Part shown: one piece after another, positions 44,901 to 57,012 of the stretch
Position numbering within the stretch: the first letter of the stretch is position 1
Layout: the number at the start of each line of letters is the position of its first letter
Assembly (NCBI GenBank): GCA_038503065.1
Contig: JBCAMK010000016.1
Span: forward strand, 186,001-250,000
Reading direction: 5' to 3'
Length of the DNA: 64,000 nucleotides
DNA from: Paragyromitra xinjiangensis
Lineage: Eukaryota > Ascomycota > Pezizomycetes > Pezizales > Discinaceae
Translations under genes and position numbers: made by a program
Notes under the pieces: generated by a model
Database searches by the model: none
Told to the model about the DNA's origin: nothing
What the model saw: the letters and a program-made list of their open reading frames with translations, nothing else

Positions 44901-46125
44901 TTACAGTTCGTTAAGCTACAGGTTTTCTTTGTCTGCCTGCGCTCTTCCCCAGAAATACATTAACACCATCACCTACTGAGTGTTTGCTGTCTTCAAAATC
45001 TACCAGACCACAGGTTATTCCCCAAACCCTCATTCCCCGCTCAAGTGGGAACTATGAGATGTCGCTAAATTATGATAACTCAGTCCTATCACTACGAAGG
45101 ATCCCGTGTTCATGACAGGAAACATGATGATGCCAACGGACGAGCCGACCAACGGAGATATGAACCTCACGACTAAACGGCCGTTCGTTGCAGAAAATGG
45201 AGGAATGAGGGCCGACGAGGGATAAAAAGGCTGGACAACAAGCGGAGGAGGAAGGCGAAGAACGAAGAACTCTTATGCCCCACAAACTCCCCATTGTATC
45301 CAGGAAGCATCCCTAACTAACACGCGAAATATCTAACATACAGCTCGAACACGCAGCTAGACGGCTAGGAGGGGCCAGAAAATATAAGGCTTCCTGTTGT
45401 GTCACAGTATCTGACGTCATCCAAAATTGCCTGTAAATGCTTTAGAGTGTTTGATCTTCACATCTTGACTCACGACTCCTGGACTCCAACACTAGAACCT
45501 AAATTGCCAACAGTTCACCCGAAGGACCGAAAGCAGCAATCAAGCCCCCGCTTTCTACCCATGAAGCCTAGCTCTTCCCCTCTGGAAATACTGGTAGAGA
45601 AGTGAACAAGCAACCCAAGTACAAAGCTGAACATGCTATTTAACGAAATAGATATTCTCCCCGCTTCCCTTCCTTAGGATACGCTATCCAAGCCAACAAG
45701 CCAACATAAAACCTCAAGGAAAAGTTCATATCTGCAATACGTGCAACAAGTATCATGATGGGATTACAGGTTATTTTCACAGCTTACCAACGCACACTTA
45801 CGGAATGAATTCGAGTAAGATCATTGGGTGTGTGCTCAAAGAAAAAGGTCTATGCCCCAATATTGTAGTCCGGGCAGCAATTTCTCCAACAAGGTACAGC
45901 CACTTCAGCTGAAGTACGTCTATCATAGCAATAAAACTTTTCTACCATATCATATTCTTTGGTTCCTCCCTCGGCGCATGAGCCCAGGCAAAACTCAATT
46001 TCCTGTACACATCGAGTGACCTTTGATGATCTTTAAAAATTATCTTCTAGATAAGAACCAACCGAGTTTTGGAACCCAACGACACAGAAGTCGCTTTGGT
46101 GAAACAGGTGCATAGCCATTTTCAC
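41977..46125. other. Gene-poor spacer
   Basis: No gene is supported. The open frames are short and without domain features. A tRNA-like sequence lies on the minus strand at about 44115-44215. CT-rich stretches near 44.76-44.95 kb look like a fungal promoter or leader but have no frame behind them. Confidence 0.4.
44115..44215 (-). other. tRNA-like sequence with A and B boxes (tRNA relic or SINE head)
   Basis: On the minus strand an A-box-like TAGCTTAACGGTTA (44178-44191) is followed 37 nt later by the B box GGTTCGATTCC (44130-44140). The T stem and acceptor stem do not pair well, so a working tRNA is unlikely. Confidence 0.4.
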
Positions 46126-46200
46126 GGCAGCCTATAGAGGCCATCCCGCCATGGTTTGGGGAGTCGAAACCCGAAACCCAAGTTCACCTCCGAAAGAAAT
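46126..46200. repeat. Relic of a terminal inverted repeat of the 28.9-kb element family
   Basis: ACGGCAGCCTATAGAGGCC and ATCCCGCCATGGTTTGG correspond to the outer end of the 1.25-kb element (ACGGCGGCCTATAGCGACC and ATCCCGCCATAATTC). No matching second end was found. It lies 80 bp from dispersed repeat copy B. Confidence 0.6.
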
Positions 46201-46280
46201 TTCACAAAACTATCAGTATAATAAATATAATTTACTAGAATAGTCTTAGGAGTGAAATCACACTTTTTAGGGCTAAAACC

Positions 46281-46505
46281 TGTTAGAGATGCTTCCTATT
46301 ACGGGTGACCTCTCGGGGCTTGGCCTTCGGAGTCGGAAATGATTGAAAGACAGGTACCCGAGCACACAGGCACTCGGGCACCCGAGAGAGCTACTTAGAT
46401 AGGGGCCGTATGACCATCTAGCAAGCAAGCAATCGAGTCTTCTATTCCTCCCTACGTGCCCCAATATCACAACAGGAACTGCGCCAAGAATACTGAGTGA
46501 TATCG
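46281..46505 (-). repeat. Dispersed repeat, copy B
   Basis: The inverted counterpart of 20239-20442. It has additional bases around GAGCACACAGGCACTCGGGC and GGTGACCTCTCGG, so it is longer than copy A and may be closer to the ancestral form. Confidence 0.8.
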
Positions 46506-48231
46506 CATGATTGTCATGTTTGCGATTTATCAATTTGTGAATACTTGATCAAAAGATCTAAATAAATCAGGATTAACACTTTGACATGTAGGAAGTATAT
46601 TCCCATTTTCAGTCATGGGTTATAAAGGCTTGGCAAAATGCGATTTGATTTTAAGCGGAGATTGCAAGCTACTATAGAAAAAATACACCTGCCAGACCTA
46701 AACCCCCCTTCTTCTAACTACTCTTCACCCTCCAAAGAACTTTTTCATTTTTGATCTCACCCTGAGCTCCTCTTTTACCTTTCTTTTCCCCTTTCCCAGT
46801 TTTTTTCCCTCTGTTGTACCTTGAATCAAATCTAAGTCTAAGATAATACATTCAATGGGAACGTTCTCACAATTGCAAGGTTGATACTTTATCCCCTCCC
46901 CTATATCCAGTCCTCAGTAGCGGGATTCGTAGCCTCTGCTAAATTCCAAACACTATTGATACTTGAATGGTAGGCCCTGGAAACAATACCATCATTCCCC
47001 CTTTTTCCCGAGTAAATTGATGACATGGATAGGCACATCTAATCCAGTCCTCAGGAGTTATGGGAGGAGCAGAAATTAAAGCACAAAACTCCCACGATGA
47101 AGAGCTTGAGGGCAGGTGGTTGAGGTGAGCTCCAGGATAGTAGCTATAAAATCACATTAGTAGAAACCAAGAATTAAGATATGAGATATACCTTTATCTT
47201 GGGCCACATAGTCTCGTGCCCACGCTGCAGCCGCTCAGATGTTTCAATATTTGGTGTTTAAAATCCGGATTCTCCCTACACCCAAAATAAATAGCGATTT
47301 TCCCGAAAAGTCTGGAATCGAGACTAGAGCTACAGATCTATGCATAAAATGACTAGGAATAACATGCCATATGCTTGGGGCCCGCCAAATAAAGTATTTG
47401 CAGAACAACAGTGATAATCTTCAACATGCCAGGAAAAGGCTATACCCACAATAGACATAAAAGCCAAACCAGGTGTCAGAAGCGGGTTGAGCTCGCGATC
47501 AAAGAGAGAGGTCCTACTCTCCATACGTAGATTTACCCGTCCCATTAAAATAATTTATCAAAGGGCAAAAGTCCTATGGAAAGGAAATATGAAACGAAGC
47601 AGAACGCAATCATAAGCTATCACTCGCATATTATGCTACGCCAGTTCTATCAAACTCTTCCCCCGATAGCTACGTACGATTTGGAGCCGCTCACGGGTAT
47701 ATAGCGCCCACGGGGATATAGTTGGTTTTAAGTTTTTTGATGGGTATCCTAAAGAAGCTAAAAAACAACACCTGGGTGTTATGTATTATTCCTACGTATA
47801 TCTAGGCCCCGCCATAACCCGTGGGCGCTACACACCCGCGAGCGACTCTAGGTACATGTAATATTTTGTATACCTAAGTTCCTATTATCAAACCTAACAA
47901 CTACCCAACCCATATCAAGGCCCTTGAACCCAGGCTGGCAGACTAACTCCCGCAACACTTAATGAATGAATTTCCGCCCCCTAGTATCGGAATTTTCATT
48001 CCCAACTTTACCGAGGGTGTTCATAAGAGATAAATATGCTTAGAATTCAGTACTTGCTAACCACTACTAAAGAAACTCACTCGCTCCAACAGTAAAATAC
48101 ATTTTCAAATCCAAAAAAACCCACACAACCATAGCTAAAACAAACTGGTATCACCTAAGCACCCCCCTCAACACAAACCGCGCGAAGAATAAAAAATAAA
48201 AAGCGGAAAAATAATATCAATACCCCAACCC
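46506..48231. other. Spacer with CT-rich leader-like tract
   Basis: A CT-rich tract at 46.70-46.82 kb is followed by ATG at 46854, but that frame closes after 9 codons and no splice model could be supported. A fragment of the palindromic family (TAGTCTCGTGCCCA) lies at 47209-47222. Confidence 0.4.
47684..47848. mobile_element. MITE-like element, 165 bp
   Basis: The ends are GAGCCGCTCACGGGTATATA at 47684 and its imperfect inverse (closing ACCCGCGAGCGACTC) at 47848. The matched arms are about 31 bp and both contain TAGCGCCCACGGG or its inverse. No target-site duplication is apparent. Confidence 0.6.
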
Positions 48232-51200
48232 TCACGAATACGGAATCTGATTCCCCACTCCAGCATTCCTCAACTTCGCCCTCTCCAACGGGCTCAGCTC
48301 TGCCCGCTTCGGCCCCTGCGGACCTTTCGGCGGAACAGCACCCACCGGCGACAAAACCCGATCAATCTTAATTCCCCCTGTCGGATCTTCAACCACCTCA
48401 TCCAGCCCCTTCAACGCAGTCTCAATACTTTTATCCACCTGTGTGAAATCACCTTCAACAACACCCACCCTCTCCTGCAACTCCTTATCCGTCTCCTGGT
48501 CAGCAATACCCTTCTCCTTCATCATCTTCTCAATCGCATCCTTTGGACTACCAGCCAGCTTCGCCTCGGCGATTGCGACTTCGTTGGTGCTGGAATTAAG
48601 GAGGAGGGAGGCGGAATGGAAGACCTCCATGAACTTGATTGACGCTTCTTTCAAGTCCTTTAGCATATCGTGCGCGCATGCGATCTCACGCTTCATGAGC
48701 TTTGTGTCCCCGGGGGAGGGGAGCGTCGTGATTAGTGCGAGGACGGCGGCGGTGATTTCTTCAGTGTAGTTTAGTTCTGCGTCGAGACCACGCTCGATTG
48801 ATTCTTCGATTGTTTCCATGAGTAGCTTGGTACGTAGCAGTTTTTCGTTTGTAGCTACGAGAATTCTGTGAATGATCAGCAACCCGTGAAAGAAGAACTT
48901 CCAACGGTAGGGGTATAGGGGACATACGCTTTCTTCTCACTCTCATCAAAATGCTTCTCCATACTCTTCATCTTCGCGATATTCCCACTAACATAAAGCG
49001 GTTGAATAACCGTCTTCTTAAACTTCCTATCCCTCTCAATAATCGCCGCCTGCACCTTCTCATGTCTCGTCTCGGTATACTTCCTCAACTCTAACAACCC
49101 TTCCAACAATTCCGTCAACTCAATCCCATTAGCCGTAATCCACCTATCCTTCCCAGCAACCGCATTCGGAATATCCAACATGATATTAAGGTATTTATCC
49201 ATAAGCCCCTTAATCCCCTCCTGAAGTTTATCATAAACCTTCTGAAACACCTCCGAGCAATATGTCTCATACTCCTCTTCTTCCTCTTTCGCCTCCTTCC
49301 GTGACTCCTTCGACTTAAACTCCATCTCCATCTCCTTGATATCACCATACCCAATCTGCTGATCCGCGAACAGCTCATCAGTATACTCCTCTTGCTCCTC
49401 AGCTCTCTTCCGTCGCTCATCATCCAACTTCCTTCTCCTCTTCTTCGCAGACTCGTTATAAGCACGATTAATCACATCGATGAAGCTGAAATCCTCGCCA
49501 ATGCTATCAATCGTCTTCTTGACATCATCTAGCACCTTTGTCGATTTGACCCGTGGTGTTCTATCGGCCGGTAACACAGCCGAAAGCGACTTCAGCACCT
49601 CCGGTATTTGCACACCTGCCTTCCGTAGCTGCAGCGGCTGCACAGGCTCCGGCGCGGGCGGGAAATAACTCTCCCGTTCTCTACCTCGTGTCTCGTCCGA
49701 CTCCGGAGTCGAAAAGATGTTCGAGCTGTCTGCGGAACTGAGATAACCCGCAGATCCGGGTGTGAATGGCGGGTATCCTTCCATGAATGTCTTTGCGCCC
49801 TTTAATGGACCAAACGGCTGAGGCCCCGCCGTTGTCGCTGGTGAAGCCGGAAGTGTATCAGCTCTTGAGAGATGGGGGTAAGGAGCCCCGCCCGAATTGC
49901 GCTTAGAGCTGGATCCTGGGGCTGGACTATTCGACATGATGATTGAAGCTCTCTTAGGGTCGTACGGAACGTACTGCGACCCGCGTTCGGGGCCAATCGG
50001 GGTCGGGGACTTTCTATCACCAACGGGGTTATACGGTTTATACGGACCCGGACCTCCTCTATTCGGATCAGGCGGCGTCGCTTGAGATGTTCTCGGTGGC
50101 TCAGGCCCACGGAACGGAACATACTTATCCTCATTTCCAGACGCTGACTCCGGAGAGCTGGGAGATCCATGAACAGACGGGTTAAACGCTGCATACTTAC
50201 TTGGCCCAGCCCCAGTCGGTGATCCCATGGATCCATCTGGGCGGAATGGCTGATACGTTGAAGAGCGCTTATTGATAACCAGCGGTTGAGGCGATATTGG
50301 TTCCTGTGGCTCCGGCGTAGGTGACCTTGGAGTCGGCTGTCTCTCCTCCTGCGGAACCACCTCGGGAAAATCGGCTGGAGACCTCAGCTCAGGCCCTAGA
50401 GACAACTGTCTGTCCAGTGAGGGTATGTGGATCTGCGCGGGGAGTGGAGCAGGCGTAGGCGGTTTTGGTTGCTGTGGAGTCTCAACTGGCTTACTCTCCA
50501 CCACCACCTCTGCTACTTGCTCTAACTTATCCCTAAGATCCTTCTCTTCCTTCGGTGTGCCGTAACCAATACCCGGAAGCCTATACACACTGCCCTGCCG
50601 ACTCGGCGGATCACCTAACGCAGTAGGATACCGCTGTCCACGTACGAAGTACTCGTTCTCCATAAACTCGGTGAAGATCTTGAGCTTTTCCTCATCAGTT
50701 TGAGCCGCCACCTCCGCTTGAATCATATCAATGAAACGACTAATCGAGTCCGCATAAAACTGCTCAATATTATCAAGCGGATGCGGTTCCTCTGGCTCCT
50801 CCTGAACCGGAGGGGGTTGAGTATGCGGAACGGAAGATGTAAGCGCGACGGTTGTGACAGGAGTAAATGCTTGCTGCTGCTGAGTATCTTGCGCTGGTCC
50901 TTGATGTTCTATCGGCCGGACTTCAACGTAAGCCTGCGTTTGGCTCTGCTGCTGCGGTTGCTGCGGCCATCCACCGGGTACATTCGCCTCTTCTTCCTGA
51001 TGCTGATTATGGGCTGGCGGTTGCGGCCACCCTCCAGGTACAGGGCCTACGTCGATCTGCTCAGTGGGCTTTGGTTGCTCCTGTGTGATTACTAGCTGAT
51101 TACTTTGCTGCCATCCTTGGTTATCCTGCTGTTGCCACCCTTGACCATCCTGCTTTTGAGCCTGCGGCCATCCAGTCTGTGGCTGCTGCTCAGATTGAAC

Positions 51201-53431
51201 TTGCGTCTGCTGCTGCGACCATTGGCCTTCCTGTTGCGGCCACCCTTGCTGACCCTGCTGCGGCCACCCTTGATCCTGCTGCACCCACTCCCCTTCCTTC
51301 TCCTCCTTCTGCGTCGGCCACACCTGATCCAACGGCTGCTTCACCTTCTCCAACGGAGGACCTTGTACATTCGTCATCCCACCCTGCGGGGTCTCCGCCC
51401 ACTGTAGTCTCGGATCATTAAACACATACGGTGCCGATCCTTGCCCTTGTCCCTGCTCCTCTTCCTGTCCTTCCTGCTCTGTTGGCATCTCCGCGATAGC
51501 TGGTTTTGGAGTCCCTGTCGGTCTTGGAGTACCGGTGCCTTTCCGCCCAGCGCTACTGCTGGGTCGTTGGAAACCTGCGTTATTTTGGAACGCTGATCCA
51601 GGGCGTTGGAACGGTGCTTGTGGAGGTGGGAAGGGGGATGTTTGTTGAGGGGGTGGAGTTGGGCGGTAGTTTTGTTGAGGCCAGGCGGTGGTCTTAATTG
51701 GGGTTTGGGGTTTTGGTGGTGGTGGGGGGGCGTTCTCGATGGGGGTTTCGGGACGGCTGATACCTCCGTTGTCGTAGTGCTCCCAGTTGCTGATGTCGGG
51801 GCCGCCGGAGAAGGCGGATGCGGAGGTTGTGCTGGGTTGGGGCTGGCGTGGGAAGGTTGATTGACGCTTCGGAGGTGGGGGGGTGGAGGTTGCTGGTGGT
51901 TGTTGCTGCTGGAAGTGGGAGTGGTAGGCAGAGGCTTCTGGGGGAGGTGGAGGAGGAGGTGGTGGTGGTGGAGGTGTGGCGGACGCGGCGGGTTGTTGGA
52001 ACTGGGAGTTCCAGGAAGCTGAGGCAGTAGGGTTCAGTGAGTATGCCTGTTGCTGCTGAGGCTGCTGGTATTGATTCTGGCCTTGATCCTGTCCTTGTCC
52101 GGGCTGAGGCCAGAAATTATCAGATTGAGTCTGCTCATTCTGAACCGGCGGGGGTGGTGGTGGTGGAGGGGGAGGGGGAGGCGGTGGTGCCGCTTGTTGT
52201 TGGTATTGTTGCTCTTGGGGAGGATATTGCTGCTGGGGACTTTGATATTGATATTGTTGTTGGTTGTCGCTGTATTGACTTCCGGAACTTGCATACTCAG
52301 GATGTGCCGCGGGAGCGTTGTACTTGAACTTTTTCTTCGGTTTATCTTGAGCGGCGGGGCCCCAGGCTGCAACGCTGCCGGGCGGGGGAGAGGAGTAGGT
52401 GCTGGGGGTTTGGTTGATGGATTGATATGTATTCGCACTGGTTGCAGATAGGGGCCGTGTATAGCTTTGGGTTATAAATTAGCTTTACTGCTATCTTCAT
52501 AGATATTCACCCGTAGATCTTTTCAGTACTAAAATAGCACTCTGCCGAGCTTCCAGCTGTAATAGACACTCCAAATAACATAAAAGAATAACTCACCCAG
52601 AATGCTCATTAACCGGACTAGCAACACTATCCCCACTCCCACCCTGCCCATACGCACCCCCACCATAATACCCCTGCTGTTGCTGTCCCTGTTCCGCAGT
52701 CTGCACATACTGTTCCTGCGTAGCCGTATGCCACTTATGGCCCTGACTCACATGGATCTGCTCAGTCGGAGTCTGCTGATACGAGCCATCATACAGCTGC
52801 TGCTGCTGCACATACGGCGAGCCCTGACCCTGCGTCTGAATCGGCGGGGGCGGGGGCGGCGGGGGAGGAGGTGGTGGAGGTGGTGCCTGTTGCTGAACAG
52901 GAGTCGAGGATTGTCCGTATTGATAGCTTGGTGCGCTAGTAGTGTATGTTTGGTTATACACTCCACTCTGTGGCCTCGGAGGGGGTGGGGTTGGGGCTTG
53001 TGCTTGCCATTGCTGTTGTGGCTGATGATTCCATTGCTGTTGTTGGTGCTGATGGATACTCGGTGGAGGGGGTGGAGGGGGTGGAGGTTGCTGGTAGGAT
53101 TGCTGCTGGTATTGTTGTGGAGGGTATTGTTGATACTGTTGGAATTGATTCGGTTGCGGACGATAACCACCTGAGCCAAAAGCCGTTAGAAGCGATTCAC
53201 AACAGCACCGTTCAAATTCCAACCTGAGAAGAACCTACCACTGTAGCTTGGCACTCCTGTCGCCGTCCCCGGTTGAATCCCACCCATCACCCCAGCTTGA
53301 GGCGCACCGCCGGGAGGTCCACCGGCGTATTGTTGTTGGTTGTACATATTCTGTTGTTGCTCTGTAGGAGATGCGGGGACGAAGGGGCCGTTCCAGGGGG
53401 GTGGTACTTTATAGATGTATCCCGAATTCAT
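48232..53431 (-). CDS. Large P/Q-rich coiled-coil protein, four exons (1636 aa)
   Basis: Minus-strand exons: 53431-53239, 53170-52597, 52437-48928 and 48865-48232. The introns are 68, 159 and 62 nt, all GT-AG, and all junctions are in frame. Residues 1-570 are Pro/Gln-rich with several long proline runs. Residues about 600-760 carry repeated GWPQQ/GWQQ units rich in Trp and Gln. Residues about 870-1030 carry repeats of the Y-x-P-F/Y-x-P type (YQPFRP, YVPFRG, YKPYNP, YVPYDP). From about 1220 the sequence is charged, helical and probably folded or coiled-coil (KKRRRKLDDERRKRAEEQEE; EEEEEYETYCSEVFQKVYDK), and it continues into exon 4. An ATG at 51488 opens a long frame but is internal (residue 573). 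The protein is probably a scaffold or RNP component; no named family is recognised. Confidence 0.8.
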
Positions 53432-54827
53432 GAGGGCTCACGCGAAGGTCTTTATGGAGGATCCTGCCGTGCTCGCTTTATTGATGTTTTTTTGTTGTGG
53501 AGTTGCTTTTCGTTCAGCTCAGCTTTCCAGCCGCAGCGGGGGCTTGGCGGAGGGGTTCGCACTAGTGTAACAGGGCGTTACAGGATTTGGGGTTGTGTAA
53601 CTAGGCTTGGAAATAGCAGATGCAGGGTGTCGAGGGAGTTAGGGGGAGAGTCTATAGATGAGGAAGAGGGCGCAGGAGATAAGTAGGTATAATCTTTGTT
53701 TGCATTTGTATTCATTCTATGGAGTCGGGGTGTTTGTTGTTTCCGCCCCCCAGCTGTCTCCTGATTTTGCGAGGAGGGGATGTCTCCCAGGCAATCCGGT
53801 GATGCTGGACAAACATCCCGTTGGCGCCAATGCGCGTACACGTGTTGGGATTGACCAGTGTCGTTAAAATAAAGTCCCCACAGACTTCGTTCTGAATCCT
53901 GCCTTCGCCATGCAGATAACGGGATGGTCGGCTGCTATTTTTAGGTCAGCTGTGTGGCTAGTATGGTCTGTGGCTGACCACCAGTTACAGCGCATGAACT
54001 CATCTCGACCTCTTAATAGAAGAGAGATGTCGAGGGATTATCTACTGTTTCTCTCACGTGTGGAGATATACATACACCATTCCAAGGAAGTCGAAAAACG
54101 TCATTTGACCGCGTTTGTCATGAGATCACGCATGTAGAGAGGAGACACGTATGATCACTCGCTCTATGCTTGGCTCAGCAAGTATCGCGAATAGTATTCA
54201 ACTTGAGATCCTCCGTAATACAACTCGATTTAATTCCAAGCATAATCAAGAGTTACTGTAATACCAGGACGTGGTCCCAATATGCGTCACTCCTGAATCT
54301 CGAACCCAAACCCAACCTCCTCTCATCGCCGCATCGCTAACCGCGTCATCATTCTCCCGTCCAATGATTCGGAGCTCGGCGCATCCAACCACCGATGAGG
54401 ACGCTAATGCAACGGGATGACATTGCAGAAATAATTACATTTCATCTCATCTACTGCGCCCAGCTTACCTTTTCCTAAATGGGATAGTCTCCGAGTAGCG
54501 GACCATAGAATGGTTTCGTTCCTCAACATCAACCTCCACTGACATCCCGGAGAAAGCAGTCACGTATCATACATTAAATCTCTTCCTTCACCCTCAATTT
54601 AATCAACAATACATTAAACCGAACTTCAACAAAATGCCATAGCGCTACCATCCAACGTCAAACTGCAGGAGCAAGACATTCTGCAAACGGCGATATCGAC
54701 CAGAGACAGATAAAATTTATCTCGAAACAGAAGCAGATCGCCATTAATCGTCTCCTACCAGAAATATCCATTCACCTCACCCCTCCGGCTTGATCTCGCA
54801 AAGATGAACCACCCCGCCAAAAAATTA
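53432..54827. other. Upstream region of the large gene and spacer
   Basis: No gene is supported. At 54804 an ATG opens 33 codons with a signal-peptide-like start (KKLLLLISILQY), but the frame closes at a TAG and the downstream repeats do not continue it. Confidence 0.35.
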
Positions 54828-56140
54828 TTACTTCTCATTAGTATCCTCCAATACTCTGAAACTATCAGTCCATTCAACATCCCTCTGCTGCTCGCTGGGA
54901 ACTAGACTACGCTGGAGCTGTTTGATAGCACCTTCATATTCCTGAAGTCTCAATCACGGCGGACAAATTGTAGACGTGCTACAAGCTTCCTCGTGGTATG
55001 TACTAGAACCTACTCCTTCATCCAGCGGGATATGGCTAACACCTTGGACCTTAGGATAAAAATGGAGGATCCAACTGGCATTCCTTCTCCATTAGCCCTC
55101 ACACACTTTTCATGGGCTCGGTAGACACTCGTCAAAAAGCAAACACCACTTCAGACGACCCTATTCACCCATTGCCATTACCAGCTGGCTCATACCGCTC
55201 CCGGATTTCATGAGACTTAATGGAGCGATATAGGATGGATCAGACTAGTGAAGTCAATCTTTCACATTAGTATCCTCCGCTCCTCGACAGTCTACCAATA
55301 CATCCATGTCATTTCCCCCGCTATCCTCGGTTTAAGGCTATATTTCAAGTCGCCTTCATGACCTTCAGAAGCCGTCCAGTTTATTCAGAGGCCTCCCTTC
55401 AAGACAAGCCAAGCCAGAAGCAATATTGACCTCTTCTCCCGGTATGTACTGGAGCTCGCTGTTTCGGCTAGTGGGATATGGCCAACGTCTTGGGTGGTAT
55501 TAGGACTGGGGTTTAGGATTTTGCCACATTTCTCTTATCGGCTTTAGTCTGAGTGAGTGAGTGAGGTAGCGAGCAAAGTTCAGAGGCAGAGTATTAGGCT
55601 CGTTCCCATCCCCTACTGCCTATGGCTGCTGCGGTGCGCAGCAAGCTGCGCAGTATGGGCTGGGCACGAGACTAGCAGAGTATATACTTCAGATTACCTC
55701 GTTTACTCATCGCCATTACGGGCTGGAGCCTACGTCATCCCCGGCTTTCCCGAGGCTTAGTTCAGGAACATGATGGATCAATCGAACGCAACGGCCGTGC
55801 ATATTAGATCCTTCTGTAATCGAGGATATCCCAATATTCAGTATCCCTCTCTGGCACTTCGTGAGAACTGGGTATTCGAAGCCGTTTGGGAATAACTCTA
55901 TGCTCCGAGGAACCGATTCTCTTCACTCAGAGGCCTCCATTCAAGACAGCCGAGCAAGACCAGTATTGGCTTCCTCTCACAGTATGTACTAGAGCCTGCT
56001 ACTTCACCTGGTGAGATATGACTAACACCTCAGATCATCTCAGGACCAAAGTTAAGGATTTCGTCTCATTTCTCTTGTAATCCACAATGCGTCTTCATGG
56101 GTTCGGGAGAGTCGTGTTAAAGAAGGGGCATTACTCAGAT
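54828..56140 (+). repeat. Three degenerate tandem repeats of about 450 bp
   Basis: Each unit begins near CATTAGTATCCTC (about 54838, 55265 and 55800) and contains a GTATGTACT mark at 54996, 55442 and 55982. Spacings are 446 and 540 bp; the second interval contains an 80-bp palindromic element plus its 9-bp duplication, which restores a unit of about 451 bp. In every unit GTATGT is followed about 45 bp later by a GG/GA-CTAAC-like branch point and an AG, so each copy carries an intron-like segment. Reading frames are interrupted. These are probably decayed tandem copies of a gene segment. Confidence 0.65.
55595..55674. mobile_element. Palindromic mini-element, copy 3, with 9-bp TSD
   Basis: An 80-bp element starting TAGGCTCGTTCCCATCCCC and ending GGGCTGGGCACGAGACTA. 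The perfect 9-bp repeat GCAGAGTAT flanks it (55586-55594 and 55675-55683). It is inserted inside one of the 450-bp tandem units, so it is younger than the duplication. Confidence 0.9.
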
Positions 56141-56519
56141 AACCCTTATCCGCCTATAGATAATATTAACCAGAGCTCTACCCAGAACCTGCGGCTCGAG
56201 CATTGTGGCATTCCTATGACGGCGAAGAATCAGACGGAGAAGCTTTTGGGTTTTCGTTTGGTTTATTCAGCAGCGCTTGAGGATTTGAGGCCTCTATGCT
56301 CAGCAAACACACCAGGGATCATGAAAGTACTCTTGTTATAACCGGAACCGGGAAGAACAATTCCGTTAGATGTATTTCAAATCCCGGTGCGGTGGGAAAA
56401 TGTGTTACATCTCAGACAGAGTCCTGATCGCTTCTTACCATTTTGCTGGCTTAAGCACGACAGGCCTTTCGCCTCGGCGTATTCAAGGAAAGACATTGAG
56501 GAACAGGTTCTATATTAAG

Positions 56520-56960
56520 GCGCGAGATGAAGACTAGAATGGCGAAAAAATTGGTATATTTTCTTGCGGTTTCGGGCTGCTTTATGCGTCATGCTGGATG
56601 GTTCAAATATGGTGGGCCAAATATCCGAGGAAGAGTTTTGCTGCAGCTGTCTGAAGCTGCGCTTTGGGATAGTAGGGTGTTCATGATGTGAGCGATGATT
56701 TATTGAGAAGTGGGTTCTAGACTGAGGTTGCAAGATGGAGGCTCGAGTGGAGCAAAAATTGGTTTTATTTGCTTCTGGTTTTCGGTTTTCTTTATGGGTC
56801 ATTCTCGAAGAGTTAAATGAGTAGGTTAAATATCCTCAGAGGATTTCTATTGTGGCTGTCTCGGGCTCTGCTTTAGGATAGCAGGACGATCATGGTGGGG
56901 GCGATAATTATCCAGGTAGGAGGTAAGGCTTGGGTCACATGTGTGCCGACAGGGAAGGAG
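56520..56960. repeat. Diverged tandem duplication, unit about 208 bp
   Basis: Two units start near 56530 and 56738. They share AAAAATTGGT near 56546 and 56754, then TTTCGG, CTTTATG-GTCAT, CTGTCT and TTTRGGATAG. Minus-strand frames across it are not convincing. No function is recognised. Confidence 0.6.
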
Positions 56961-57012
56961 AGTTTGCGAGGTGGGAATGTGATCGACATGGCTTAGCACG
57001 TTTAAGTTTCCG

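Noticed and set aside
48876..51488. Treating the 870-codon frame starting at 51488 as a complete gene
   Set aside because: The same frame is open upstream with the same P/Q-rich composition to an acceptor at 52438, joins two more exons, and continues into a fourth exon downstream.
50700..53227. Several plus-strand frames of 70-190 codons opposite the large gene
   Set aside because: They are antisense reflections of Gln/Pro codons (giving Leu/Trp/Gly runs), not independent genes.
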